This document shows positions 19,501-26,605 of a DNA stretch of 64,000 nt, piece after piece; the first letter of the stretch is position 1, and the number at the start of each line of letters is the position of its first letter. Source of the stretch: a bacterium 1XD42-54 (lineage in GTDB: Bacteria > Bacillota > Clostridia > Lachnospirales > Lachnospiraceae); assembly GCA_003612585.1 (NCBI GenBank), contig RAZH01000001.1, forward strand, positions 62,001 through 126,000, given 5' to 3'. The notes under the pieces were generated by a model. The model searched no databases. It saw only the letters and a program-made list of their open reading frames with translations, and was not told the origin of the DNA. The translations under genes and the position numbers were made by a program.

Positions 19501-20058
19501 ACGTGCCAGTACATCCAGAAGTTCTTCCGGTTTCATAAAACGATCTCTTTGATATTCCAGAAAAGCACTGTACAATGTCCGTATATCTGCCAGTTTAGCC
19601 CGGAGCAACGGCCTGTTTTCCGCAAATTTCAACATCTCCTGCAATTCAAAATCTGTGATTTCATACTGCATCAATTCAGAGAGAACCGACTTTACTTCTG
19701 AGACGTAACCCGGCCGATTCATTTTGCTGCCAAGCACCTGCAGCTTCTCCTTTTGCTCCATCGCAACTTTACGCAACATCAGATTTTTTCCGGTCTCCGT
19801 CAGAACACTTCGTCCATCCTGCCCCAACTCTTCAAAAATACGGTGAGCCAGTCGCCGAAAGCTTAAAACATCAATATTCATAATCCCTTTATCCGGATGT
19901 AATAAAACCAGCTCTTTCTGCGTCTGCATCGTGAACTGCTCCGGCACAATGGCGATATAATTTCTTTCCGGATTTTTTATGGATTCTTCAATCATTCTCT
20001 GATATAAAAAATGGGACTTCCCACTCCCGGAATTTCCCATAATAAACTGAAGAGGCAT
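16573..20058 (-). CDS. addB: ATP-dependent nuclease subunit B
   Basis: A 1161-residue AddB, partner of AddA in the helicase-nuclease that processes broken DNA ends. Walker A is GNSGSGKS at residues 8-15. The C-terminal nuclease carries VKVVDYKSG. The iron-sulfur cluster cysteines are seen in FAACAFAHFAAYGLRL and in the C-terminal CDYCDYADVCGFD. This is the first gene of the overlapping addB-addA-fusion series. The 160 bases upstream are AT-rich with a possible TATACT -10 but no clear -35, and then the 133-bp repeat array begins. Confidence 0.95.
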   Translation of the reverse strand: MPLQFIMGNSGSGKSHFLYQRMIEESIKNPERNYIAIVPEQFTMQTQKELVLLHPDKGIMNIDVLSFRRLAHRIFEELGQDGRSVLTETGKNLMLRKVAMEQKEKLQVLGSKMNRPGYVSEVKSVLSELMQYEITDFELQEMLKFAENRPLLRAKLADIRTLYSAFLEYQRDRFMKPEELLDVLARMAPNSELLKNSTLAFDGFTGFTPSQMKVMEELLAICPQIWITVTIDARADFYGEIREHELFALSKKLIRNVSKAAVRAGHGKGQILEGPVILGKENLPRFRTGGALCHLEQNLFRIKRTQYRKDFGISSERQFCEEGKDLELSLHVSVNPAQEVHFAARTICRLVREEGYRYQDIAVITGNMSSYDNYVKKIFPIYEVPAFLDETRHILLNPCLEFVRGALLAAEKDFSSEAVFRFLRTQMAGLSPEETDRLENYVLAAGIRGHGMWSRPWTYLPRGMTPEELEACNEYREKAMEHFLPFSEHMRQKNQTVFFYAQALCTLLEDCRIQQQLKDREVLLLQSGQREEAREYAQIYGILIALLDEMVDLMGDERISGQEFLEILDAGFSEAQVGIIPPGIDQVQVGDIERSRLSHVKILFFLGLNDGWVPARGDGGGIVSDMERELLQKTGIELAPSARENSYIQRFYLYQNLTKPEDRLYLSWCKSSSDGTAMRPSYLISTIERLFPQIEIVQEQEAGAEICQITSKKNGILYFTRGLSAIRDGAYNPAWMELYRMYLQEDSCSARIRELVYAAFSGALQGQLSYQVSKELYGEVMANSVTRLEQFAACAFAHFAAYGLRLSRRELYGVKPADLGIIFHRAMELFSRRLQNTGQEWTQIPLQDQQRLMDQCVDEISQEYGAGVLHTDAREEYRINRIKRILGRTVWVLHQQLLAGSFRPEGFEVSFSDAGDLEAVHVKIGKNGSLHLQGRIDRIDTAQTDDTIYVKVVDYKSGITKFDPVSLYYGLQLQLVVYLNAALEMERRLHPDKKVIPAGIFYYHLDDPILEKEVGSSREVAQEKLLKKLRPDGVLNGDETVLRLLDQTMQGDSLVIPAGLKKDGTLKATSSAVSEEQLEQLSGFVSHTIKKMAGEILNGVVAAEPFEDRSGSACDYCDYADVCGFDKRIPEKCQKRRAMLTKDEAWARIAQEEEARRNTGQ

Positions 20059-20220
20059 ACATTCTCCTTCTATCTCTGAAATTCAGCAGCATAATTACCC
20101 GTCAAGTATACTGCAAAAACTGCCCAAATTCTATAAACAATTCTTAAAAATGCAAAACTACACCAATTCTTCACAATCTCAATCTATACAAACCATCCAT
20201 AATCACATATAATGTAACAT

Positions 20221-20692
20221 ATCGGAAGTTCTGAAAGAACTTCCAGCCATTCGCGATAGCGAAGGGCGTAGCTGCTTAAGCAGCGATATGTTAACGAGCA
20301 AAAATGCGAACGCATTTTCGCGAGTCTACATTACCGCATTTATAACGTAGCTTATCGGAAGTTCTGAAAGAACTTCCAGCCATTCGCAATAGCGAAGGGC
20401 GTAGCTGCTTAAGCAGCGATATGTTAACGAGCAAAAATGCGAACGCATTTTCGCGAGTCTACATTACCGCATTTATAACGTAGCTTATCGGAAGTTCTGA
20501 AAGAACTTCCAGCCATTCGCAATAGCGAAGGGCGTAGCTGCTTAAGCAGCGATATGTTAACGAGCAAAAATGCGAACGCATTTTCGCGAGTCTACATTAC
20601 CGCATTTATAACGTAGCTTATCGGAAGTTCTGAAAGAACTTCCAGCCATTCGCGATAGCGAAGGGCGTAGCTGCTTAAGCAGCGATATGTTA
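20221..20692. repeat. 133-bp tandem repeat array (3 full units and one partial)
   Basis: Units start at 20221, 20354, 20487 and 20620, an exact period of 133. The fourth stops after 73 bases (20692), a few bases before the leader of the next gene. The full units are identical except for one G/A difference in the small hairpin TTCGC[G/A]ATAGCGAA: units 1 and 4 have G, units 2 and 3 have A. Each unit holds four dyads: GGAAGTTC/GAACTTCC, TTCGC/GCGAA, the palindrome GCTGCTTAAGCAGC, and AAAATGCG/CGCATTTT. There are no unique spacers, so it is not a CRISPR array. Near identity points to recent amplification. Confidence 0.95.
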
Positions 20693-20749
20693 GGAAGAAC
20701 GAATTTTAATTCATTTGAAATAAAAATTTATACGAAAGGAGGCTATACC

Positions 20750-21004
20750 GTGATTACTCATTTTAATTCCAAAAGCGTCTACCTTGGCGCAGACCTGCGG
20801 CGTTTTAATGAAATTCGTGACTACCTGGATCAGGCGCACATTCGTTACAAATACAAAGTCAAAAACCGTATGGGCCAGTGGGCAGGCCGCGGAACGATTC
20901 GTAGCAATACCGGCAGCGCCGGACAGCCTGCCGCATCAGCTCATGAATATGAGATTCTGGTACATAAGGATGATTTTGATAAAATCCGCCTTCCTCAGGC
21001 TTAG
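20750..21004 (+). CDS. small conserved-looking protein, function unknown
   Basis: 84 residues from GTG at 20750. This start is chosen because AAAGGAGG lies 7 bases before it; a longer frame would begin inside the repeat array. The product is soluble and basic, with a central glycine/serine-rich patch (GRGTIRSNTGSAG) and a C-terminal HEYEILVHKDDFDKI that resembles the end of small beta-alpha-beta signalling-type proteins (DUF2007-like); this likeness is weak. It stands alone between the repeat array and its own terminator. A -10-like TTTATA lies upstream. Start, ribosome site and terminator support a real gene. Confidence 0.7.
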   Translation: MITHFNSKSVYLGADLRRFNEIRDYLDQAHIRYKYKVKNRMGQWAGRGTIRSNTGSAGQPAASAHEYEILVHKDDFDKIRLPQA

Positions 21005-21013
21005 TATCATAAA

Positions 21014-21055
21014 GGAGCAGTTGCAAAATCTGTATTTTTGCAGCTGCCCTTTTTT
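21014..21055 (+). terminator. terminator of the small 20750 gene
   Basis: GGAGCAGTTGCAAAA pairs with TTTTTGCAGCTGCCC around a short loop and is followed by TTTTTT. It lies 10 bases after the stop codon. Confidence 0.8.
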
Positions 21056-21174
21056 GTATTACAGTAGTCATCCATCATTTCATGTGTAATATTGCGGAAG
21101 GTTCCCGGCCATGCAGCATACCACTATACCATTCAGCACGAACAAAAAGGTTCGCCCAACCGTTTTTGAACTAG

Positions 21175-21236
21175 AAACAGCAGGGGGTGTAAACCAGATC
21201 AAAATAATCTTTTACAACACCCTGCTGTTTTTAAAA
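21175..21236 (+). terminator. second hairpin with T-run
   Basis: AAACAGCAGGG (from 21175) pairs with CCTGCTGTTT (21221-21230) around a long inner region that adds GGTGT/ACACC pairing. TTTTT and A-rich DNA follow. It may terminate from either side, including the pseudogene that ends at 21259 on the minus strand. Confidence 0.5.
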
Positions 21237-21258
21237 AATGAATCATTCCATATTTTCT

Positions 21259-21931
21259 TTACCTGTCTCGGTAAGTATCCAGATATTGCTCCGCTGCCTG
21301 CTCTTCCAGCTCCAGCTTTTGTATTAACTTCTGCTTTATTTCCTCTCGCGTCATTTTCATCTCCACATAGGTCTCGATTAACGCATGAACTACTTGCGTA
21401 ATACCTTCGGCAATGCCCTTTTCTCTTGCTTCCTGCCTCTCATAATATCGTTCTTCCCATGCCTGCATATATCTCACTCCAATCTCTTCGCTGGACTTTA
21501 CCTTACGTACACGCTCATGGAGGCGGTGTATCCGTTCACTTTCCGAACTTTCTGCTTCCGCATCTGTTGTATGTTCCAGATAATGTAGCAAATGTACCAG
21601 CTCTTCTGATACATCTTTCTTGTTTACGCCTCGGGTATTCAAAAAAATCCGTACTGCACCATCGTTTAACCTGCAATCTGCCACTTCCTCGCATTTTGGC
21701 ACAAACGTATAGCGATATTTTCCATAACCAAACAAATCAAACGTCATAATCATGATCAAATAGGTCTGATTCAGTACATTATAATTCGGAATCCCCGGTT
21801 CCAGAAGTGAAGTATCCATAAGCGCCTGGTAATATCTGCTGCACCTGCGGATCTTCCATCACCTCATCAAACAGAAAACGACTTGTAAGGTTCAGTTCCT
21901 TCAGCGGTAACATATTTTGTGTTTTACGCAT
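21259..21931 (-). pseudogene. Rpn-family PD-(D/E)XK nuclease/transposase remnant
   Basis: Reading from ATG at 21931, MRKTQNMLPLKELNLTSRF and FDEVMEDPQVQQ match the N-terminus of the Rpn/PDDEXK transposase family common in Clostridia. Then the frame breaks: within a few bases it continues in another frame with YYQALMDTSLLEPGIPNYN, a segment that in intact proteins lies well downstream. The part between, which holds the catalytic Asp and Glu-x-Gln residues, is missing. The rest (TYLIMIMTFDLFGYGKYRYTF, EELVHLLHYLEHTT) is intact to the C-terminus with its charged coiled-coil end. This is an internal deletion with frameshift, so no active nuclease is made. Confidence 0.8.
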
Positions 21932-22081
21932 CAATTTCTCCTTTTATCATAGCATAATATTCATTTTTTGAACAGGCTTGGGGACAATTTTCACGAAATG
22001 ATAGTTGGACTTTCCTGATAGAATTCTAATTGGTTTCCTTTTTTAATATATCACATATTGTTTTAAATATCAATCTCTAAT

Positions 22082-22160
22082 TAAAAAAATACAGAGGTTG
22101 CTGCAAAATACATTTTTCAGACAAACTGCGTCCAAATGTCCGTTTTACAACAACCTCTGT
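22082..22160 (-). terminator. terminator of valS
   Basis: CAACCTCTGT arms (22151-22160 and 22091-22100 on opposite strands) form a 10-bp stem with a long branched loop. On the minus strand a run of seven T follows (22089-22083). It lies about 30 bases after the valS stop. Confidence 0.7.
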
Positions 22161-22191
22161 AAAATTTTAATCTCTTTGATTCAGATGACTG

Positions 22192-24840
22192 TTACTGGCC
22201 AAGGCTTACGAGACGCTCTTTCACCTGCTCCATCATCTGCGTGTATTTTTCCAGTTTTGCCTTCTCCTCATCAATCTTTGCCTGTGGCGCCTTACTGATA
22301 AAGCGTTCATTGGTCAGCATCTTATTGACACGGTCAAGTTCTCCGGCAAGACGTTCTTCTTCTTTTTTGAGGCGGGCAAGTTCCTTTTCCAGATCTACCA
22401 GTTCTGCAAATGGCATGTATACAACTGCCTCCGGAATCACTGCTGATACGGCATCCTCGCTGATATCCGTTTTATCAGGCTGTACATGCACTTCACTGGC
22501 ATAACCAAGCGTAGCAAAGAACACCTTTCCATTCTCAAAAATGCTGCGGACTGTATCATTTTCAGAAACTACAAATACGTGCGCCTTCTTACTCGGCGGA
22601 ACATTCATCCCAGTACGAACATTTCGGATCGCGCGCACTGCCTCTTTGATTGTCTCAACTGCAGTTTCATCCTCTGTGAAATCCCATTCCGTTTTGAATT
22701 CCGGCCACAGGGAGATCATAATGGATTCTTCCTCCGGCTGCAGGGTACAGAATATCTCCTCTGTAATAAATGGCATATACGGATGTAACAGTTTCAGCGC
22801 ATTCGTCAGAACTGTTTTTAAAGTCCAGAGAGCTGCTGCCTTTGTGGTATCTTCATCATTATACAGTCGCGGCTTCACCATCTCGATATACCAGTCGCAG
22901 AATTCCTCCCAGATAAAATCATAGACCTTCTGCACTGCAATGCCCAGCTCATATTTCTCCATATTGTCTGTGACATCCTTGGCCAGTGTATTCACCTTTG
23001 AAAGAATCCATTTGTCTGCCTGCGTCAGAGCCTGGAGAGCCATCTCGGACGGAACCTCGGCTTTTTCAAGATTCATCATGATAAACCTGGAAGCATTCCA
23101 AACTTTATTTGCAAAATTCCGGGACGCCTCCACACGCTCCATATAGAAACGCATGTCGTTGCCCGGTGCATTTCCGGTCATCAGTGTCAGACGAAGTGCG
23201 TCTGCGCCATACTGGTCAATGATCTCCAGCGGATCAATTCCGTTTCCAAGTGACTTGCTCATCTTGCGACCCTGAGAATCACGCACCAGGCCGTGAATCA
23301 GCACATGGTGGAACGGTACCTCTCCGGTCTGCTCCAGCGCAGAAAATACCATACGGATTACCCAGAAGAAAATAATATCATAGCCAGTCACAAGCACGTC
23401 AGTCGGATAGAAATATTCCAGCTCTGCCGTCTTTTCCGGCCAGCCGAGCGTCGAGAACGGCCAGAGTGCAGAAGAAAACCACGTATCAAGCGTATCTTCA
23501 TCCTGCGTCAGATGGGTACAGCCACATTTCGGACATACCTTCGGCATTTCACGCGCCACAACCGTCTCTCCACATTCGTCACAGTAATACGCCGGAATCC
23601 GGTGTCCCCACCAAAGCTGTCTGGAAATACACCAATCGCGGATATTTTCCAGCCAATGCAAATAGGTTTTATCAAAACGTTCCGGGACAAATTTCAGGGT
23701 TCCGTTCTTTACTGCCTCAATCGCAGGTTTCGCCATCTCTTCCATCCGCACAAACCACTGCGGTTTGATCATCGGTTCCACAGTCGTTTTACAGCGGTCA
23801 TGTGTCCCCACGTTGTGGTTGTGCGGAACTACCTTTACAAGGAGTCCCAGATCCTCCAAATCCTTTACGATTGCCTTACGAGCTTCGTAACGTGCCATTC
23901 CCGCATATTTGCCGCCCAGTTCATTGATCGTGGCATCATCATTCATTACATTAATTTCCGGCAGGTTATGACGCTTGCCTACCTCAAAATCGTTCGGGTC
24001 ATGCGCCGGCGTGATCTTCACACAGCCGGTTCCGAACTCTTTATCTACGTAAGCGTCTGCAACCACAGGAATTTGGCGTCCGGTCAGAGGCAGCTCCAAC
24101 ATCTTTCCGATCAGATGCTGATAGCGCTCATCCTCCGGGTTCACTGCAACAGCCGTATCGCCAAGCAATGTTTCCGGGCGTGTCGTTGCGATCTCGACAA
24201 ATTTTCCTTCTTCCCCGACAATCGGATAATTGATGTGCCAGAAAAATCCATCCTGATCCACATGTTCTACCTCTGCGTCAGAGATAGAAGTCTGACAGAC
24301 CGGACACCAGTTGATGATTCTGGAACCTTTATAAATGTAGCCTTTCTCATACAGACGGATAAATACCTCCTGAACTGCTTTGGAGCAGCCTTCATCCATC
24401 GTAAAACGCTCGCGGTCCCAGTCCGCGGATGCACCGAGTTTTTTCAGCTGGTTAATAATCTTTCCGCCGTACTCTTCCTTCCATTCCCAGGCATGTTTCA
24501 GAAATTCCTCCCGGCCGATCTCATCCTTGTCTATACCCTGCTCCTTCAGCTTTGCCGTTACCTTTACTTCTGTTGCAATCGCTGCATGGTCTGTTCCCGG
24601 CTGCCACAGGGTCTCATATCCTTGCATGCGCTTGAAACGAATCAGGATATCCTGCATCGTCTCGTCCAGCGCATGGCCCATATGCAGCTGTCCCGTAACG
24701 TTTGGCGGCGGGATTACGATCGTGAATGGTTTTTTGTCCGGATTCGGCTCAGCATGGAAGTATTTTTTATCAAGCCATTTCTGATAAAGACGATCCTCAA
24801 GACCTTTCGGATCATAGGTTTTTGCAAGTTCTTTGCTCAT
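22192..24840 (-). CDS. valS: valyl-tRNA synthetase
   Basis: An 882-residue class I aminoacyl-tRNA synthetase charging tRNA-Val. The HIGH motif appears as HMGH at residues 53-56 in [18 protein letters not shown]. The KMSKS motif is [10 protein letters not shown] around residue 525. The editing domain carries [15 protein letters not shown] and [20 protein letters not shown] zinc-binding CDECGE/CPKCGC pair lies near residue 425, and the C-terminal coiled-coil arm ([19 protein letters not shown]) is typical for ValRS. AGGAGGAG precedes the start. The gene is controlled by a T-box leader immediately upstream. Confidence 0.98.
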   Translation of the reverse strand: MSKELAKTYDPKGLEDRLYQKWLDKKYFHAEPNPDKKPFTIVIPPPNVTGQLHMGHALDETMQDILIRFKRMQGYETLWQPGTDHAAIATEVKVTAKLKEQGIDKDEIGREEFLKHAWEWKEEYGGKIINQLKKLGASADWDRERFTMDEGCSKAVQEVFIRLYEKGYIYKGSRIINWCPVCQTSISDAEVEHVDQDGFFWHINYPIVGEEGKFVEIATTRPETLLGDTAVAVNPEDERYQHLIGKMLELPLTGRQIPVVADAYVDKEFGTGCVKITPAHDPNDFEVGKRHNLPEINVMNDDATINELGGKYAGMARYEARKAIVKDLEDLGLLVKVVPHNHNVGTHDRCKTTVEPMIKPQWFVRMEEMAKPAIEAVKNGTLKFVPERFDKTYLHWLENIRDWCISRQLWWGHRIPAYYCDECGETVVAREMPKVCPKCGCTHLTQDEDTLDTWFSSALWPFSTLGWPEKTAELEYFYPTDVLVTGYDIIFFWVIRMVFSALEQTGEVPFHHVLIHGLVRDSQGRKMSKSLGNGIDPLEIIDQYGADALRLTLMTGNAPGNDMRFYMERVEASRNFANKVWNASRFIMMNLEKAEVPSEMALQALTQADKWILSKVNTLAKDVTDNMEKYELGIAVQKVYDFIWEEFCDWYIEMVKPRLYNDEDTTKAAALWTLKTVLTNALKLLHPYMPFITEEIFCTLQPEEESIMISLWPEFKTEWDFTEDETAVETIKEAVRAIRNVRTGMNVPPSKKAHVFVVSENDTVRSIFENGKVFFATLGYASEVHVQPDKTDISEDAVSAVIPEAVVYMPFAELVDLEKELARLKKEEERLAGELDRVNKMLTNERFISKAPQAKIDEEKAKLEKYTQMMEQVKERLVSLGQ

Positions 24841-24933
24841 GGTTTCTCCTCCTAATTGATTTTACGGACAGGTGGCCTCTCTGGCACGCCGTGCGCTACC
24901 TCGATTCCGCTTCGCTCCATCTGCACAGCACAC

Positions 24934-25206
24934 AAAAAAGCCCTCTGTATACGTGAGTATACAAAGGGCGAATGTCTCGCGGTACCACCTTTTCTTGCAG
25001 ATTTACTGTATTTTATCAAATATATCTGCATCTCTTCCTTCTGTAACGGGAAGTCCCGGAACGGCTTACACACCTGTCGGCTTCGGCTATTCAGTTCAAA
25101 AGCTACCTTCCGCACCCGCCATCCTGGACCGCCTTTCAGCCGGTGAGCTGTCCTCTCTTTTGGCGCGCAGCACGTACTCCTCTTTCTCATCACTTTTTTT
25201 CTGATG
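24934..25206 (-). promoter_or_regulatory. T-box riboswitch controlling valS
   Basis: The invariant T-box sequence AAGGTGGTACCGCG is present on the minus strand (motif core 24988-24979). It is followed by the terminator hairpin GCCCTTTGTATAC/GTATACAGAGGGC (24969-24940) and TTTTTT. Upstream, a Stem I with AGTA near its base and an AGAGAG/apical-loop region can be traced. Across from AGTA, the sequence GAAGGTAGC offers GTA (25106-25104) as the specifier, a valine codon, which matches the gene. Uncharged tRNA-Val would bind and stabilise the antiterminator. The specifier placement is my structural reading; the T-box itself is clear. Confidence 0.92.
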
Positions 25207-25212
25207 GTTTTA

Positions 25213-25241
25213 ATCTTAACGAACCGTTCTTTGTTTGTCAA
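25213..25241 (-). promoter_or_regulatory. promoter of the valS T-box transcript
   Basis: On the minus strand TTGACA (25241-25236), a 17-base spacer and TAAGAT (25218-25213). It is divergent from the marR promoter, whose -35 starts only 14 bases away. Confidence 0.85.
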
Positions 25242-25254
25242 GTCTTTTTATCGC

Positions 25255-25283
25255 TTGACAACTCCCTGCTTCAATGATAGTAT
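25255..25283 (+). promoter_or_regulatory. promoter of the marR-degV operon
   Basis: TTGACA (25255-25260), 17 bases, TAGTAT (25278-25283). The candidate operator follows at once. Confidence 0.8.
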
Positions 25284-25288
25284 GCTCT

Positions 25289-25309
25289 GTGAACTTTTCA
25301 CATTGTGAA
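25289..25309. promoter_or_regulatory. candidate MarR operator over the start site
   Basis: Two interlocked perfect dyads share the middle arm: GTGAA-CTT-TTCAC (25289-25301) and TTCAC-ATT-GTGAA (25297-25309). They cover the expected transcription start of the marR gene, a usual place for MarR autorepression. Binding by this particular MarR is inferred. Confidence 0.55.
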
Positions 25310-25328
25310 CTTTTTCAGGAGATTTTTT

Positions 25329-25769
25329 ATGGAACATCAAAACGAAGAACTATTAAAGGCCTGGCTTCGCCTTTCTGTCGGAGTCAACAATGAAAAGCTT
25401 GTACCCGATATGCCCTACAATGAAGCGCTGATCTGTAACATTCTCTACTGGAATATGACAGAGCATCCCGAGAATAAAATGACAGCGACACAGCTCTGCC
25501 AGCGGACGCGCATGCTCAAGTCACAGATGAACCGCACATTAAACAACATGGAACAAAAGGAAATCATTATCCGGGAGCGATCAGAGACGGACCGGCGTCA
25601 GGTTTTCGTACAGCTGAATCCCTCTCAGCTTGGCGCATATCAGAAACAGCATCAAAAAATATTAGATATGATTGATCTCATAATTGATAAAACAGGTACT
25701 GAAACGGCACAACAGGCCATTTCTATTTTTAATCAGCTGGCAAATGCTGCAATGGAGGTATGGAAATGA
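25329..25769 (+). CDS. MarR family transcriptional regulator
   Basis: 146 residues from ATG at 25329, with AGGAG 9 bases ahead; an upstream in-frame start at 25305 lies in the operator region and is less likely. The winged helix-turn-helix is visible as MTATQLCQRTRMLKSQMNRTLNNMEQKEII, with the wing RSETDRRQVFVQL, and N- and C-terminal helices for dimerisation. MarR proteins are usually ligand-responsive repressors. It overlaps the start of the degV gene by 4 bases (ATGA), so both are expressed together and DegV may be its target. The effector is unknown. Confidence 0.9.
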   Translation: MEHQNEELLKAWLRLSVGVNNEKLVPDMPYNEALICNILYWNMTEHPENKMTATQLCQRTRMLKSQMNRTLNNMEQKEIIIRERSETDRRQVFVQLNPSQLGAYQKQHQKILDMIDLIIDKTGTETAQQAISIFNQLANAAMEVWK

Positions 25770-26605
25770 TTCGAATCTTAATAGACTCTGCTTCTGATTA
25801 CACTGTATCAGAAACAAAAACAAAAAATCTTGAGCTTGTACCAATCAGCTTTGTCATTGGTGAACAGACCTACACAGATGGCTATGACTTAAGTCGCGAC
25901 GGTTTTTATGAACTGCTGCAGGAAAGCGGCAATTTTCCTACAACCTCACAGCCCTCGCCGCAGGCTTTTCTTGATATTTTTACTGATGTAAAGGAAAAAG
26001 GAGATGAACTAATCTGCATTCTGCTTTCCTCAGCACTCAGCGGTACTTATCAGAGCGCTGTACTGGCAAAAAATATGGTGGAATATGATTCCATTTATCT
26101 GATTGACTCCCTGTCTGCCACCTACACGATCAAAATCATGGCAGATTATGCATGTACACTCCGGGAGAAAGGCTACACAGCTCACGAAATCATACAGGCA
26201 GTCGAAAATCTCAAATCCCGCGTAAAAGTACTGGCAGCCCTTGATACCCTGGAATATCTCGGCCGTGGCGGCCGCATCAGTAAAACTGCGGCCGCGATTG
26301 GAGACCTGGCTAACATCAAACCAATTATTACGATCAATGAAACCGGGAAGGTGGATATTCTCGGAAAATGCCTTGGAAAAAACAAAGCCATTGCCGCAAT
26401 CCTCAAACATTTACAGGAAACCGGAGCAGATCCCTCATTTCCCATTTATCCGATTTATTCCTATGGCACGGACAACTGCGAAACCATGCAGAAAAAAATG
26501 CAAAAAGAAGGCTTTGAAATGAACGAAATGCTGCAAATCGGTTCTACAATCGGAACTCATATCGGCCCAGGTGCTTTTGGAATTGTATTTGTAACCGCGA
26601 ACTAA
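25766..26605 (+). CDS. DegV family fatty-acid-binding protein
   Basis: 279 residues from the ATG at 25766, which has GGAGG at 7 bases; an ATG six bases earlier is too close to that site. The DegV fold begins IRILIDSASDYT, followed by the conserved TTSQPSP loop around residue 60 and LSSALSGTYQSA around residue 92. DegV/FakB proteins bind a fatty acid so that FakA kinase can phosphorylate it for membrane lipid synthesis; no FakA gene is nearby. The stop codon overlaps that of the convergent pepF gene. Confidence 0.92.
   Translation: MIRILIDSASDYTVSETKTKNLELVPISFVIGEQTYTDGYDLSRDGFYELLQESGNFPTTSQPSPQAFLDIFTDVKEKGDELICILLSSALSGTYQSAVLAKNMVEYDSIYLIDSLSATYTIKIMADYACTLREKGYTAHEIIQAVENLKSRVKVLAALDTLEYLGRGGRISKTAAAIGDLANIKPIITINETGKVDILGKCLGKNKAIAAILKHLQETGADPSFPIYPIYSYGTDNCETMQKKMQKEGFEMNEMLQIGSTIGTHIGPGAFGIVFVTAN

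Noticed and set aside
20221-20692. CRISPR-like repeated structure
   Set aside because: The units abut with no unique spacers, are 133 bp long, and no cas genes are in the window.
23293-24855. 520-codon plus-strand frame
   Set aside because: Antisense to valS, rich in His, Arg and Cys as expected of a shadow frame; no recognisable domain.
24852-25241. 129-codon minus-strand frame before valS
   Set aside because: It reads through the T-box leader and its terminator; these are RNA structures, not a protein.
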